Assembly: GCF_029855045.1 (NCBI RefSeq)
Contig: NZ_CP123228.1
Coordinates: 6,448,001 to 6,512,000 of the forward strand
Direction of reading: 5' to 3'
Length of the DNA: 64,000 nucleotides
From: Piscinibacter sp. XHJ-5
GTDB taxonomy: Bacteria; Pseudomonadota; Gammaproteobacteria; Burkholderiales; Burkholderiaceae_C
Shown here piece by piece: positions 37,730 through 47,545 of this stretch. Both the position numbers and the translations under genes were made by a program. The notes below the pieces were generated by a model, which saw only the letters and a list, made by a program, of their open reading frames with translations, did no database searches and was not told the DNA's origin. Each line of letters starts with the position of its first letter. Position 1 is the stretch's first letter.

Positions 37730-40573
37730 ATGCATCCGGCCCCCCACCCTCCCAACGAAGCGCGCCGCCTGTCCGTGCTGCGTGAGCTGGGACTGCTGGA
37801 CACCGATCCGGAAGCGGCGTTCGATGCGCTGGCCCTGGCGGCAGCGAAGCTCACCGACTGCCCGATCGGGCTGATCACACTGGTGGACGAGCACCGCCAA
37901 TGGTTCAAGGCGGCACACGGGCTGGCGCTGCGCGAGACGCCGCGCGACGTGTCGCTGTGCGCGCACACCATCCTCGGCGATGCGCTGCTGGAGGTGCCGG
38001 ACACGCACACCGATCTGCGCTTTCACGACAACCCGATGGTGACCGGATCGCCGCACCTGCGGTTCTACGCCGGCGTGCCGCTGCAGTTCCGCGGCGCGAC
38101 GCTGGGCACGCTGTGCGTCGTGGACACCGCCGCGCGGCGCCTGCAGGCGGACGAGCGCGATGCGCTCCTCGGCCTGGCGCGCACCGCCACCGAGCTGCTG
38201 CGCAGCCGCCAGCGCATGAACGCGCTGAACGCCGAGCATCGCCGGCTGCTCGATTTCGGGCGCGCCTCGGGCGACTGGATGTGGGAGACCGATGGCGCGC
38301 TGCGCACGACCTGGGTTTCCAGCGCCTTCGGCGTCGCCACGGGGCTGGCACCCGAGTCGGTGATCGGCGAGCCGCTGGCCGACCAGCCGCTGCTCGATGC
38401 CCATGGCGCGGCGCGCTCGAACGGCAGCACGCTCGGCGAGCTGATGCGGCGCCGGCAGCCGTTCTCGCGCGCCGTGACGGCCAAGCAGACGCCACGCGGA
38501 CTGCTGTACGTGTCGCGCAGCGCGGTGCCTGTGTTCGAGGAGGGCGGCGCCTTCGCCGGCTACCGCGGCACCGCACGCGACGTCTCGGCGCAGGTCGCAG
38601 CGATGCGCCGCTCACGCGGTCAGGACGCGCTGTTGCGCAAGCTGTCGTCGCAGGTGCCCGGGGTCATCTTCCAGTTCCAGCTCAACCGCGACGGCTCGTT
38701 CCACTATCCGTACGCCAGCGACGGGCTGCGCGAGATGTTCGGCATCGAGACGCCATTCGACGCCGCCGGCGCCGACGCGTCGCTGCCGCTGCGCATGCTG
38801 CATCCCGAGGACCGTCCCGGCTTCGCCGACAGCATCCGGAAGTCCGCCGACGCGCTCACCGCCTGGCAGCGCGAGTACCGCATCGTGCGCGGGGACGGCG
38901 CCGTGCGCTGGCTGGAAACCCGCGCGATGCCCGAGCGCCTCGGCGACGGCGGCACGCTGTGGCACGGCTTCACCGCAGACGTCACCGAGCGCAAGGAGAC
39001 CGAGCTGGCGCTGCGGCGTTCGGAGGAGCGCTGGGAGATGGCGGCGGACGCAGCGGGCATCGGCATCGCGGAGCTCGATCTGGCCAGCGGCGGGATGGCG
39101 CTCGATCGCCGCGCCTGCATCAACCACGGCGTCGGGTATCCGCTCGCCCACTACACGCTTGCCGCGTGGATGGAGTCGATCCACCCGGACGACCGCGACG
39201 CCATGCGCGTTGGCATCGAGCAGGCGCTGCAGACCCGCGGCACCCACGAGACCCGCTACCGCCTCGTCCGGCCCGACGGTCGGCAGACGACGCTCGAGGC
39301 GACGGCGCGCGGCCGCTACGACGCGCAGGGCCAGCCGATCGGCGTCGTGGGCACCTGCCGCGACGTCACGGCGCAGCTCGAAATCGAGCGGCTGCAGCGC
39401 GACAAGGAAGCGGCCGAGCGCGCCAACCGCGCGAAGAGCGAGTTCCTCTCGCGCGTGAGCCACGAGCTGCGCACGCCGCTGAACGGCATCCTGGGCTTCG
39501 CCCAGCTGATGTCGCTGGACCGCGTCGCGGCGCTGGCGCCCGAGCAGCAGCGACGCCTCGACAGCGTCGTTCGCGCCGGGCGGCACCTCCTCGCTCTCAT
39601 CAACGACGTGCTCGACGTCACGCGCATCGAGAGCGACGACTTCTCGCTGCAGCCGGCCTGCGTCGACGCCGGCGCGGCGCTCGACGACTGCCTCGCGCTG
39701 ATCCAGCCGCTGGCCCAGGAAGCGGGCGTCACGCTGCCGCCGCCACCCAGGGCGGCCTGCTGGGTGCAAGCCGATCCGCGTGCCCTTGAACAGGTGCTGA
39801 TGAACCTGCTGTCCAACGCCATCAAATACAACCGGCCGCGCGGGGCGGTGGCGGTCGACGTGGGTCCGGCCGCCGGCGAGAGCGGCGCCTCGCGGACACG
39901 CATTGCCATCCGCGACGAGGGCGCCGGCATGAGCGACGCGCAGCAGGCGTCGTTGTTCCAGCCGTTCAACCGGCTCGGAGCGGAGCACAGCCGCACCGAA
40001 GGCAGCGGGCTCGGGCTCGTGATTTGCCAGCGCCTGGTGGACGCGATGGGCGGGCGCCTGGAGGTGCGCAGCCAGCCCGGCGCAGGGTCCACCTTCACCG
40101 TCGAGTTGCCGGCCGGTGCGGCGCAGCCTGCCCTCCCGGCGGCCGTCGTGCTAGCCGATGCCGCGCCGGTCCAGCGGGCCACCGGCCCGCGCGAGGTCCT
40201 CTACATCGAGGACGAGCCGCTCAACATGGTGTTGATGAAAGAGGTGTTCCGCACGCAGCCGCACTGGACCTTGCGGGTGGCCGAGGACGGCGCCGCCGGT
40301 GCCCGCATCGCGCGCCAGTCGCGGCCCGACCTGGTGCTGATCGACATGAACCTGCCGGACACCAATGGCCTCGCATTGATCCGCGAGCTGCGCGGGGACC
40401 CGCGCACGAGGCAGCTGCGCTGCATCGCGTTGTCGGCCGATGCGATGCGCGAGCAGATCGATGCGGCGCTGGCGGCGGGCTTCGACGACTACTGGACCAA
40501 GCCGATCGACGTCCAGCGGGTCCTGAGCGACCTGTCCAGGCTGCTGGCCGGCCCCTCCGCGACCCCTGCATAG
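37730..40573 (+). CDS. Hybrid sensor histidine kinase (GAF-PAS-PAS-HisKA-HATPase-REC)
   Basis: The protein is 947 residues from ATG 37730, just before the conserved NEARRLSVLRELGLLDT start of the GAF domain. Order: GAF (~10-165), PAS (~180-300), PAS/PAC (~310-430), PAS/PAC (~440-550), HisKA with phospho-acceptor SHELRTPLNGILGF near 578, HATPase with LLSNAIKYNRP and EGSGLGLVICQ, and a C-terminal receiver (VLYIEDEPLN ... LVLIDMNLPDTNG) from ~823. There is no transmembrane segment, so it is a cytosolic sensor. No phosphotransfer domain or separate regulator is adjacent. Confidence 0.93.
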   Translation: MHPAPHPPNEARRLSVLRELGLLDTDPEAAFDALALAAAKLTDCPIGLITLVDEHRQWFKAAHGLALRETPRDVSLCAHTILGDALLEVPDTHTDLRFHDNPMVTGSPHLRFYAGVPLQFRGATLGTLCVVDTAARRLQADERDALLGLARTATELLRSRQRMNALNAEHRRLLDFGRASGDWMWETDGALRTTWVSSAFGVATGLAPESVIGEPLADQPLLDAHGAARSNGSTLGELMRRRQPFSRAVTAKQTPRGLLYVSRSAVPVFEEGGAFAGYRGTARDVSAQVAAMRRSRGQDALLRKLSSQVPGVIFQFQLNRDGSFHYPYASDGLREMFGIETPFDAAGADASLPLRMLHPEDRPGFADSIRKSADALTAWQREYRIVRGDGAVRWLETRAMPERLGDGGTLWHGFTADVTERKETELALRRSEERWEMAADAAGIGIAELDLASGGMALDRRACINHGVGYPLAHYTLAAWMESIHPDDRDAMRVGIEQALQTRGTHETRYRLVRPDGRQTTLEATARGRYDAQGQPIGVVGTCRDVTAQLEIERLQRDKEAAERANRAKSEFLSRVSHELRTPLNGILGFAQLMSLDRVAALAPEQQRRLDSVVRAGRHLLALINDVLDVTRIESDDFSLQPACVDAGAALDDCLALIQPLAQEAGVTLPPPPRAACWVQADPRALEQVLMNLLSNAIKYNRPRGAVAVDVGPAAGESGASRTRIAIRDEGAGMSDAQQASLFQPFNRLGAEHSRTEGSGLGLVICQRLVDAMGGRLEVRSQPGAGSTFTVELPAGAAQPALPAAVVLADAAPVQRATGPREVLYIEDEPLNMVLMKEVFRTQPHWTLRVAEDGAAGARIARQSRPDLVLIDMNLPDTNGLALIRELRGDPRTRQLRCIALSADAMREQIDAALAAGFDDYWTKPIDVQRVLSDLSRLLAGPSATPA

Positions 40574-40581
40574 GGACAAAG

Positions 40582-40611
40582 AAAAAGCCGGTGCGGGGCA
40601 CCGGCTTTTTT
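40582..40611. terminator. Bidirectional intrinsic terminator
   Basis: AAAAAGCCGGTGC, GGG loop, GCACCGGCTTTTTT: a GC stem flanked by A- and T-runs between the converging histidine kinase and SWIB genes. It can terminate both. Confidence 0.92.
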
Positions 40612-40642
40612 CGGAGAACCCCGGTCTTCGCCGGGGAGGCCA

Positions 40643-41053
40643 TCACTTCAGATGCGCGTTGATGAGCTTGGTCATCTCGAACATCGACACCTGGGCCTTC
40701 TTGAAGATCTCCTTCAGCTTGGCGTCGGCGTTGATCATCGTGCGCTTGGCCGAGTCTTGCAGCTTGTTCGCCTTGATGTAGTCCCACACCTTCTTCGTGA
40801 CCTCGGTGCGCGGAACCGGCTTGTCGCCGATCACGGCGGCCAGTTGCGGGCTGGGGGTCATGGCCTTCATGAAGGCGGCGTTGGGGGTGCGCTTCTTGGC
40901 CGGGGCCTTCTTGGCTGCCGTCTTCTTGGCTGCGGCCTTCTTCGCCGGGGCGGCCTTCTTGGCCGCCGGGGCCTTCTTCGCCGCCGCCTTCTTGGCCGGA
41001 GCGGCCTTCTTTGCCGGCGCCTTTTTGGCGGCGGCCTTCTTCGCAGTTGCCAT
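40643..41053 (-). CDS. SWIB/MDM2 domain protein with lysine/alanine-rich tail
   Basis: The protein is 136 residues from ATG 41053. Residues ~1-55 are a repetitive basic Lys/Ala segment (AAKKAPAKKAAPAKKAA and similar), like eukaryotic histone H1 tails and able to bind DNA. Residues ~58-136 are a SWIB domain (MTPSPQLAAVIGDKPVPRTE ... VWDYIKANKLQD ... MFEMTKLINAHLK). Such proteins are common in betaproteobacteria and chlamydiae and are thought to be nucleoid-associated. An upstream ATG at 41071 is less likely. Confidence 0.92.
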   Translation of the reverse strand: MATAKKAAAKKAPAKKAAPAKKAAAKKAPAAKKAAPAKKAAAKKTAAKKAPAKKRTPNAAFMKAMTPSPQLAAVIGDKPVPRTEVTKKVWDYIKANKLQDSAKRTMINADAKLKEIFKKAQVSMFEMTKLINAHLK

Positions 41054-41348
41054 TTCGATTCTCTCCATCAAGTGAGTTGTTGATGTGCCGGGCTGGGTGA
41101 GAGCCGCATGAACTCTCGTTTCTCCAGGGACCGCGCGGTGCGAATGGTACTGCGTGTGTGCTGCATTGAGAAGCAGTTTTCATAGGAGAAACGCGCAATC
41201 TCCATAGGTAAACAGCGCTTTTGTCGCGATGAGACATCACTCGATGGTCCCTCGGTGGTCTCGCGGCTGTGCGAACGCGCATGGTGAGAACCTCGACTCG
41301 CGTTCGCCGTGGCTTCGCAGCGGTGTTCAAGCGCTATGCTCGCCCCCC

Positions 41349-41702
41349 ATGAAACTGATCGTTCGCTGGATGCTGTTGGCCGCCGCGCTGCTGCTCGTGG
41401 CGCACCTCTACCCCGGTGTCGAGGTGAAGAGCTTTGGTGCCGCGATGATCGCGGCGCTCGTCATCGGTCTGTTCAATGCGCTGCTGCGTCCCATTCTGGT
41501 GCTGCTGACGCTGCCGGTGACGCTGCTGACGGTCGGCCTTTTCCTCTTCGTGATCAACGCCGTGATGTTCTATGCGGCCGCGAGTGTGCTGACGGATTTC
41601 AACGTCACCGGCTTCGTCGCTGCGCTGATCGGCTCGCTGATCTACAGCCTCTGCGGCATGGTGATCGACGTCGCCATGGAGCGAGTGTTCCCCGACCGCT
41701 GA
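41349..41702 (+). CDS. Phage holin family / YvlD-like membrane protein
   Basis: The protein is 117 residues with four predicted membrane helices ([75 protein letters not shown]). This matches the Phage_holin_4_2/YvlD-type family, usually found in chromosomes and not as phage lysis genes. The role is unknown, possibly envelope stress. The start is ATG 41349. Confidence 0.85.
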   Translation: MKLIVRWMLLAAALLLVAHLYPGVEVKSFGAAMIAALVIGLFNALLRPILVLLTLPVTLLTVGLFLFVINAVMFYAAASVLTDFNVTGFVAALIGSLIYSLCGMVIDVAMERVFPDR

Positions 41703-41731
41703 GGCTTCCGGAACACCCCGGGGCGCGCCGC

Positions 41732-43333
41732 TCAGCGAGGGCCGCCCGCAGAGCGCTCGTCGGCCGCCAGAGCGCGGCGTTGCGTTTCGATGTCGCGCAG
41801 ACGCGCGTCGATGACCGAGGCCTCGATGAAGTCCACCGCGCCTCCCCCGCGCGCGAGTCGCTGGCCGGCGCGCAATCGGTCGATCGCGCCGGCGAGGTCA
41901 CCCACCGCCACGCGTGCCTCGGCTTCGGCGCGCATCGCGCGCAAGCGCTGTCCGAGCTGGCCCCACAGCTGTCCGAGGAGCGACCACGCTTCGGCATCGT
42001 TGGCGTGGCTGCTGACCCAGGTCTGCAGTTCCTCGGCGGCGCGCTTCCAGCCGTCTTCGTTGCTGCTGCGTGCCAGCGCGATGCGCGCACCGAGGAGGAC
42101 GACCGGGCGGGACGGCTCGGTGGCGTAGGGCTTCAACGCGGCCTCGGCACGCGCCGGGTCGCCGCGGTCGAGCATGGACTGTGTCGCGAGCAGCGCGACG
42201 GCGCGCTCGGCGCGGGCATCACTGCGCGGACTTCCCTGCACCAGCGTCTGCGCCTTCTGCAGCGAGGCGTCGGCGCGCGCCCAGTCGCGCAACAGCGTCG
42301 AGGCGAGCGCGCTGTCGCAGGCGGCGGCCAGCTTGTCGCTCACGGTGGTCGGGGTGTTGTCCGCATCGCGCGACTGCCAGCGCCGCAGTGCATCGACACG
42401 GGTATCCATCAGCACCCGCGCGCGCGACTGCGCCACCGTGTGCTCCAGCACGCTGACGGGCGCCGCCGGCGTCGTCGTGCCGAGACGGGCGCGCGCTTCG
42501 CCGATGCGCTCGGTGGTCAGCGGATGGCTGCGCAGGTAGGGAAAGCCGCCGCTGTCCATCAGGCGGGACGACTGAGCGAGCTTTTCGAACATCGACGCCA
42601 TGCCGCCGGGCGCGAAGCCGGCGCTGGTCATGACGCCGAAGCCGATGCGGTCGGCTTCGCGTTCCATGTCGCGCGAGAAGTTGAGCTGGCCCTGGATGCT
42701 GGCCGCCTGGCCGCCGGCGATCGCGGCGTTGGCCATGTCGGCGTTGTTGCTGCGGCTCGCCGCCAGGATGCCGAGGATGGTGGCGGCGATGCCGATCATC
42801 GAGGTGCGCTTGCTGTTGGCGATGCTGCGCGCGATGTGCCGCTGCGTGACGTGCGACATCTCGTGCGCCAGCACCGACGCCAACTCGTCGCGCGTGGACG
42901 TCATCGCGATCAGGCCCATGTGCACGCCGATGTAGCCGCCCGGCAGGGCGAAGGCGTTGACGCTGCGGTCGCGCACCAGGAAAGGCTCGAACGCGAAGCG
43001 CTGGTCGAGATCGGGGCCGATCTCGCCGCGCTGGCGGGCGGCCCCCACGAGCGGGACGAACACCCCTTGCAGGTATTCCAGCAGGATCGCGTCGTCGCTG
43101 TAGTCCGGATCGCGGCGGATCTCGCGCATGATCTGGTCGCCGATCTTGCGCTCCTGGCCGATGCCGAAGTCCTCGGAGGCGGTGTCGCCGAGCGCGGGGA
43201 GGCGGTTCTGCGCGAACGCCGGTGGGGCGGCCATCGGCAAGCTCATCGAGAGGGCGCACAGGATGGCGAGCAGCCGAGGGCGCCAGCATCGGTCGGCGAA
43301 AGTGTTCAAGCGAGTCCCTCGGAAGCGAAGCAC
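41732..43333 (-). CDS. M48 family metalloprotease with TPR region (BepA-like)
   Basis: The 533-residue protein starts with GTG 43333; a TTG at 43309 is an alternative with a closer purine-rich site. A signal peptide ending near PPAFAQN exports it to the periplasm. The zinc protease motif is [12 protein letters not shown] (HExxH), with the third ligand in [10 protein letters not shown]. The C-terminal ~250 residues are helical, TPR-like. The architecture is that of BepA/YfgC, which oversees outer-membrane protein (LptD) assembly. Confidence 0.92.
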   Translation of the reverse strand: MLRFRGTRLNTFADRCWRPRLLAILCALSMSLPMAAPPAFAQNRLPALGDTASEDFGIGQERKIGDQIMREIRRDPDYSDDAILLEYLQGVFVPLVGAARQRGEIGPDLDQRFAFEPFLVRDRSVNAFALPGGYIGVHMGLIAMTSTRDELASVLAHEMSHVTQRHIARSIANSKRTSMIGIAATILGILAASRSNNADMANAAIAGGQAASIQGQLNFSRDMEREADRIGFGVMTSAGFAPGGMASMFEKLAQSSRLMDSGGFPYLRSHPLTTERIGEARARLGTTTPAAPVSVLEHTVAQSRARVLMDTRVDALRRWQSRDADNTPTTVSDKLAAACDSALASTLLRDWARADASLQKAQTLVQGSPRSDARAERAVALLATQSMLDRGDPARAEAALKPYATEPSRPVVLLGARIALARSSNEDGWKRAAEELQTWVSSHANDAEAWSLLGQLWGQLGQRLRAMRAEAEARVAVGDLAGAIDRLRAGQRLARGGGAVDFIEASVIDARLRDIETQRRALAADERSAGGPR

Positions 43334-43414
43334 GTTCGAGCGAATACCTTGTCAGGAGTTCGCGCGTCGACTGACTATGATGCCAGCGCCACCTTTGCCG
43401 GATTGTTTCGCGAT

Positions 43415-43921
43415 ATGACTGCCCCCGCTGCTCCCGCGCCCGCCCCGTCGCCGCTGACGCACTTCGATCCGGCCGGCCAGGCCCACATGGTGGATGTGTC
43501 GGACAAGGCCGAGACCCATCGCATCGCGCGCGCGACCGGCGAGATCCGCATGCAGCCGCAGACGCTGGCCTTGATCGTCGGTGGCACCGCGAAGAAAGGC
43601 GACGTGCTCGGCGTCGCGCGGATCGCCGCGATTCAAGCGGCGAAACGCACCTCCGAGCTGATCCCGCTGTGCCATCCGCTGCCGCTCACGCGCGTCGCGG
43701 TCGAATTCGAAACCGATGCGGCCGACAGCTGCGTGCGCTGCACGGCACAGGTCGAAACGCACGGCCGCACCGGCGTCGAGATGGAGGCGCTGACGGCGGT
43801 TCAGGTGGGCCTGCTGACCGTGTACGACATGTGCAAGGCGGCCGATCGCGGCATGGTGATGGGATCGATCCGCGTGCTGGAGAAGCGGGGCGGAAAGTCG
43901 GGCGACTGGCACGCGGTGTGA
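43415..43921 (+). CDS. moaC: Cyclic pyranopterin monophosphate synthase MoaC
   Basis: The protein is 168 residues from ATG 43415, which fits the usual MoaC length plus a short Ala/Pro extension. MoaC, with MoaA, makes cyclic pyranopterin in molybdenum cofactor synthesis. Conserved phrases are [38 protein letters not shown] and [13 protein letters not shown], the last containing the catalytic Lys. It is a lone moa gene here, divergent from the BepA-like gene. Confidence 0.96.
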   Translation: MTAPAAPAPAPSPLTHFDPAGQAHMVDVSDKAETHRIARATGEIRMQPQTLALIVGGTAKKGDVLGVARIAAIQAAKRTSELIPLCHPLPLTRVAVEFETDAADSCVRCTAQVETHGRTGVEMEALTAVQVGLLTVYDMCKAADRGMVMGSIRVLEKRGGKSGDWHAV

Positions 43922-43943
43922 CCGCCGGCCGCTGCCGGTCAAC

Positions 43944-45746
43944 TCAGCGGAACGCGGTGTAGTCCATCGACTTCGTAGGCGGCATGCACTGGAAAGGCAC
44001 GTCGGTGACCGGCTGGCGCGGCTGGTCGCAGGGGGCGAAGAAGGCGTCCGAATCCGGGTTGCGGAACTCGCGCAGGCGCTGCGCGATGTGCCTCGCCCGC
44101 TCGTCGTCGCCGCTCTCGTGCAGGGCCTTGGCCCAGGCCACCATCAGGCGCGTGTCGAGCAGGAAATGCGACGCATAGGCGAAAGACGGCAGCGCCTGCG
44201 CTGGATGCGGGGCGGTGGTCGCTTCGGCGTAGTGGGCGTGATGGGCGAAAAGCCAGCTGCGCTCGCCGAGCGCGATGCGCAGCGCGAGCGGAAAGGACTC
44301 GTCGCTCTCGGGATCGAAGATGGACGCGACCCGCAAGTACTCGACGACCGCCCCCGCGCTGACCAGCAGCATCAGCAACCCGGCGAGGATGAACGAATGG
44401 TTCTTCGCCGGTCTCTTCAACGGCGGGCGAGCGCTCTCGCCCGCCGTGGTTGCATCTCCGGCGAGCAGTTTCGCGGGCAACGGTTCGTGGCCGAGGCACA
44501 GGCCCCAGATGAACGCCGCCGGCAGCATGAAGTAGGCGTACCACAACGGATACTCGAACAGGCTGTGCAGGCCGATCATCAGCACCATCATGAAGGCGCA
44601 GCGCAGCATGGTGGCCGTGTCTGCATCCGCAGTGCGACCGGCGGCGAACGCGCGCCAGAGCGCATAGCCGAGCAGCGCCAGGATCAGCAAGCCCAGCGGC
44701 ACGCCGAGCTCCACCAGCAGCTGCAGCGGCAGGTTGTGCGTGTGATCGAAGAAGGCGGTCGGCCGGTTCGGGAACGGCGTCAGCGACCACGCGAAATTGA
44801 ACTCCCCGAAGCCGACTCCGAGCCAGGGATGGCGGGCGATCAGCGACAGCGTGTTCGACCAGATGTTCAGCCGCGAGTTGGGGCTGTCAGCGGTACTGGT
44901 GACGTGCTGCTGCCCGCCGAACGAATCGTCGGTGAGGGCCAGGGCGCCGAAAATCAGCAGGTACGCGATGGGCGACAGGATCAGGAAGCCGCGCGCTCCC
45001 CGCGACAGCCGGCGGTCCAGCACGCCCCAGATCGCGAGGATCACGACACCGACGATGCCGGTGCGCGAGGCGGTCAGCGCGAGCCCGAGCACCATTGCCG
45101 ACCCCAGTGCGACGCCGATGCGACGCGGCAGTTGGCCGGCCTCGCACAACCAAAGCGTGGCGATCAGCGACCACAACAGCACGCTGCTCAGGTGGTTGGG
45201 TTGCCGCAGGTTGCCCGAGGCACGGCCTTCGAGCGCGGTGGGCGCGACGACACTGCCGGCGCCGGTCCACTCGGGCGCCAGAACCTGGATCACGCCAATG
45301 GCAACGCCGAGGGCTCCCGCGAGCACGAGCGCGATGCACACGCAGGAAAACGCCTTCGCACCGAGCCGGCTCCGGCCGGCGCCCACGCCGGCCCACACCA
45401 CAAGGCCCGCCGCCGCGACACTGGCGACGGGGCCGAGCGCGAGCGACTTGGGCAGGGACCCGAAGGCGTACGACGCGAGAGCGGCGACGGCCGACAGGCC
45501 CAATGCTGCCATCAGCGCCGCCGCTCCCCGGCCGAGCGGCCAGGCGGAGCGACAGCTGCGGCTCCAGGCGAGCATGAACAGCGACCATCCGAGGAGCGCG
45601 GCAGCCTGGTTGACGAAGGTTGCCGAGGGCGGGATGTTGCGAGCCAGCACGGTCGGCAAGGCGATGGCGAGCATCGCCGCGGCAACGCCGAGCTTCGGCT
45701 CGGCCAGCTTGTCGTCGACGGAGAAGGAGGAGGCGAGTGCAGTCAC
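43944..45746 (-). CDS. O-antigen ligase / pilin O-oligosaccharyltransferase (PglL/TfpW-like)
   Basis: The 600-residue membrane protein has 10 or more predicted helices and the Wzy/WaaL core: RASGNLRQPNHLSSVLLW near residue 180, and a large periplasmic loop with HPWLGVGFGEFNFAW ... FFDHTHNLPLQLLVELG. The C-terminal region (Wzy_C_2-like, DARLMVAWAKALHESGDDER-type helices) is typical of PglL-family enzymes that attach glycans to pilin. It lies directly downstream of pilA on the same strand, the classic arrangement for pilin glycosylation. The glycan is unknown. Confidence 0.88.
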   Translation of the reverse strand: MTALASSFSVDDKLAEPKLGVAAAMLAIALPTVLARNIPPSATFVNQAAALLGWSLFMLAWSRSCRSAWPLGRGAAALMAALGLSAVAALASYAFGSLPKSLALGPVASVAAAGLVVWAGVGAGRSRLGAKAFSCVCIALVLAGALGVAIGVIQVLAPEWTGAGSVVAPTALEGRASGNLRQPNHLSSVLLWSLIATLWLCEAGQLPRRIGVALGSAMVLGLALTASRTGIVGVVILAIWGVLDRRLSRGARGFLILSPIAYLLIFGALALTDDSFGGQQHVTSTADSPNSRLNIWSNTLSLIARHPWLGVGFGEFNFAWSLTPFPNRPTAFFDHTHNLPLQLLVELGVPLGLLILALLGYALWRAFAAGRTADADTATMLRCAFMMVLMIGLHSLFEYPLWYAYFMLPAAFIWGLCLGHEPLPAKLLAGDATTAGESARPPLKRPAKNHSFILAGLLMLLVSAGAVVEYLRVASIFDPESDESFPLALRIALGERSWLFAHHAHYAEATTAPHPAQALPSFAYASHFLLDTRLMVAWAKALHESGDDERARHIAQRLREFRNPDSDAFFAPCDQPRQPVTDVPFQCMPPTKSMDYTAFR

Positions 45747-45833
45747 GCGGCGGATCCGGTGGCAGGTCTGCGCGTCATTGTCCGTGCAAATTCGCGGCCG
45801 GCCGGCGCTGCTCCGGAAGGCAGACGGACGAAC

Positions 45834-45859
45834 GCCCCATCAGGCGAACCTGATGGGGC
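45834..45859. terminator. Hairpin between pilA and the O-ligase gene
   Basis: An 11-base perfect stem GCCCCATCAGG / CCTGATGGGGC with a CGAA tetraloop lies downstream of pilA. No T-run follows on the minus strand, so partial termination is likely. Confidence 0.55.
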
Positions 45860-45879
45860 GTGATGGATGCTTGACAGGA

Positions 45880-45904
45880 GAACGGAGCGGCGTGCGCTCC
45901 GTTC
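45880..45904. terminator. Hairpin immediately after pilA
   Basis: A 10-base perfect stem GAACGGAGCG / CGCTCCGTTC with a 5-base loop starts 6 bases past the pilA stop. With the next hairpin it could stabilise the abundant pilA transcript and limit readthrough into the O-ligase gene. Confidence 0.55.
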
Positions 45905-45910
45905 GGTGCA

Positions 45911-46360
45911 TCAGCGGCCGGTGCCCTTGACGTAGTTGCCGAGCGTGTCCGTGGCGGTGGCGACGCAGGTGATGTTGCCACCCGTATCGATGCCGCAGTC
46001 AGCGTTGTAGACCAGCGACTTGACGTCGGTTGCGCCCGTGAAGGCCAGGTTCACCGCCGTAGCGCTGCCGGTCGCGACCACAGCGCCGGTCGAGTACTTC
46101 GGGGTGGGCAGGACGCTGCCGGCGAAGCCGTACTTCTGCAGCTCGGCCACGGTGTCGCACTGCGTGCCGACACCGGCTTCGTCGTTCATGCAGGTCTTGA
46201 TCGAGGTCTTCACGCCTTCGAGCTCGGCGATGTTGGCCGCCCACTTCGACTTGACCGTGTAGTCTTGGTAAGCCGGCAGCGCGACGGCCGCCAGGATGCC
46301 GATGATCGCCACGACGATCATCAGTTCGATAAGGGTGAAACCTTGTTGGACTCGCTTCAT
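45911..46360 (-). CDS. pilA: Type IV major pilin
   Basis: The protein is 149 residues from ATG 46360. A short basic leader precedes the prepilin peptidase site [21 protein letters not shown], with the conserved Glu5 of the mature pilin. The mature domain ends with a disulfide pair typical of type IVa pilins (DCGIDTGG ... ITCVA), and a second cysteine pair lies in [14 protein letters not shown]. It is the structural subunit of pili for adhesion, twitching or DNA uptake. The adjacent O-ligase probably glycosylates it. Confidence 0.95.
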   Translation of the reverse strand: MKRVQQGFTLIELMIVVAIIGILAAVALPAYQDYTVKSKWAANIAELEGVKTSIKTCMNDEAGVGTQCDTVAELQKYGFAGSVLPTPKYSTGAVVATGSATAVNLAFTGATDVKSLVYNADCGIDTGGNITCVATATDTLGNYVKGTGR

Positions 46361-46526
46361 GAGAGGTGCTCCTGGAAAGGGTGGTGACGGTTGCGCAGGA
46401 ACAGTTGCAGTGGTCATGCCAGCGTTACGAGCCTCCTGGATCGTGCAATTTGCACGGGCGACTGACGCGATCGGTCACAAATTGTGTCCCACGCTTACGC
46501 GAGATGGAACTCAGTGACGGAAAGCG

Positions 46527-47342
46527 TCAGCTTTGGCGAACGGCGTCCGGCCGAGCCGCCTGGCCGACGCGGATTTCCTGTCCGGCCGCCAGCGCATGGA
46601 TCCGATGGGCGCCGCCGAAGCGAGCGATCTGCGCCATCACCGCGTCCAGCTCCCCCGGCTTGATGTGGGTGATGTGCACATCGACGCTCCCCGGGAGCTG
46701 CAGAAGCTCCTCGCGCAACGACGTCGGGCAGAGGTGGCGACTGATCTGGGCGAGCTGGCGTTCTTCGTCGCCGAAGGCGGTCTCGATCACCAGGTGCGCC
46801 ACTTTCATCGTTGCCAGCCGCTGCCAGAGCGCCGGATTCGGCCCGGTGTCGCCGGTGTAGACCCACCAGCCGAGATCGTCGCCGCCGTCCACCGCAAAGC
46901 CCACCGCCGGCACGGTGTGCGCCGCGCTGAGCACTTCGATGCGGCGGCCGGCCAGCGTCAGGGTCTCCCCCACGGCGATCGGCTTGAACTGCAGCGTGGG
47001 CGCATCCACGCTCGGCAGCCGGGTGAAATCGGGCCAGATCACGCCGTTGAAGATGTGATCGCGCAGCGCCTTCAGCGTCTCGGGCAGCGCGTGCACCGTG
47101 ACCGGGCCGCGCCGGCGCGCAATGCGGCGGCGCATCACGCTGTCGGCCAGCAAGCCGATCGACAGCACGTGGTCGAGGTGCGAGTGGCTGATCAGGATGT
47201 GGTCGATGCGCGCCAGCTCGCTCAGCGTGAGGTCGCCGACACCGGTGCCGGCGTCGATGAGCACCGAGTCATCGAGCAGGAAGGACGTCGTCCTGCAGCC
47301 GGCGGCAATGGCCCCGGAACAGCCGAGGACGCGGATGATCAT
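46527..47342 (-). CDS. MBL-fold hydrolase, class II cAMP phosphodiesterase-like
   Basis: This 271-residue metallo-beta-lactamase-fold protein has the metal motif ISHSHLDHVLSIGLL (HxHxDH), the later ligands in SAAHTVPAVGFAV and VYTGDTGPN, and HITHIKPGE near the end. The sequence plan matches class II 3',5'-cyclic nucleotide phosphodiesterases (CpdP/PDE1-like). It therefore probably hydrolyses cAMP, though other phosphodiester substrates are possible. It lies next to an FHA/PP2C/kinase signalling cluster but about 200 bases away. Confidence 0.85.
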   Translation of the reverse strand: MIIRVLGCSGAIAAGCRTTSFLLDDSVLIDAGTGVGDLTLSELARIDHILISHSHLDHVLSIGLLADSVMRRRIARRRGPVTVHALPETLKALRDHIFNGVIWPDFTRLPSVDAPTLQFKPIAVGETLTLAGRRIEVLSAAHTVPAVGFAVDGGDDLGWWVYTGDTGPNPALWQRLATMKVAHLVIETAFGDEERQLAQISRHLCPTSLREELLQLPGSVDVHITHIKPGELDAVMAQIARFGGAHRIHALAAGQEIRVGQAARPDAVRQS

Positions 47343-47545
47343 GGCGGTGAAGGATCCGGACGTTGCGCCGCGCGCAGCGCGGCGGCGTTTGTTCTAGCTG
47401 AACCGGATGTTGATCGCCACGGCGCCGCGGCGCAAGGCGCCAAAGCCGCAATTTTCGGCCAAACGCGAGGGGGTGGCGTCTCAGTGGGAACCCGCGTGAA
47501 AAGGATCACGCCAGGATCGCGCGCCGGTGTGGGCGCAGTCCCGCA

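Noticed and set aside
40921..41053. Tandem repeats in the SWIB gene that could suggest a repeat array
   Set aside because: They are codon-level repeats of a Lys/Ala-rich protein tail, not a CRISPR or non-coding array.
46361..46526. A sigma-54 promoter for pilA
   Set aside because: TTGCA is present upstream but the required GG of the -24 element is missing at the correct spacing, so it is not reported.
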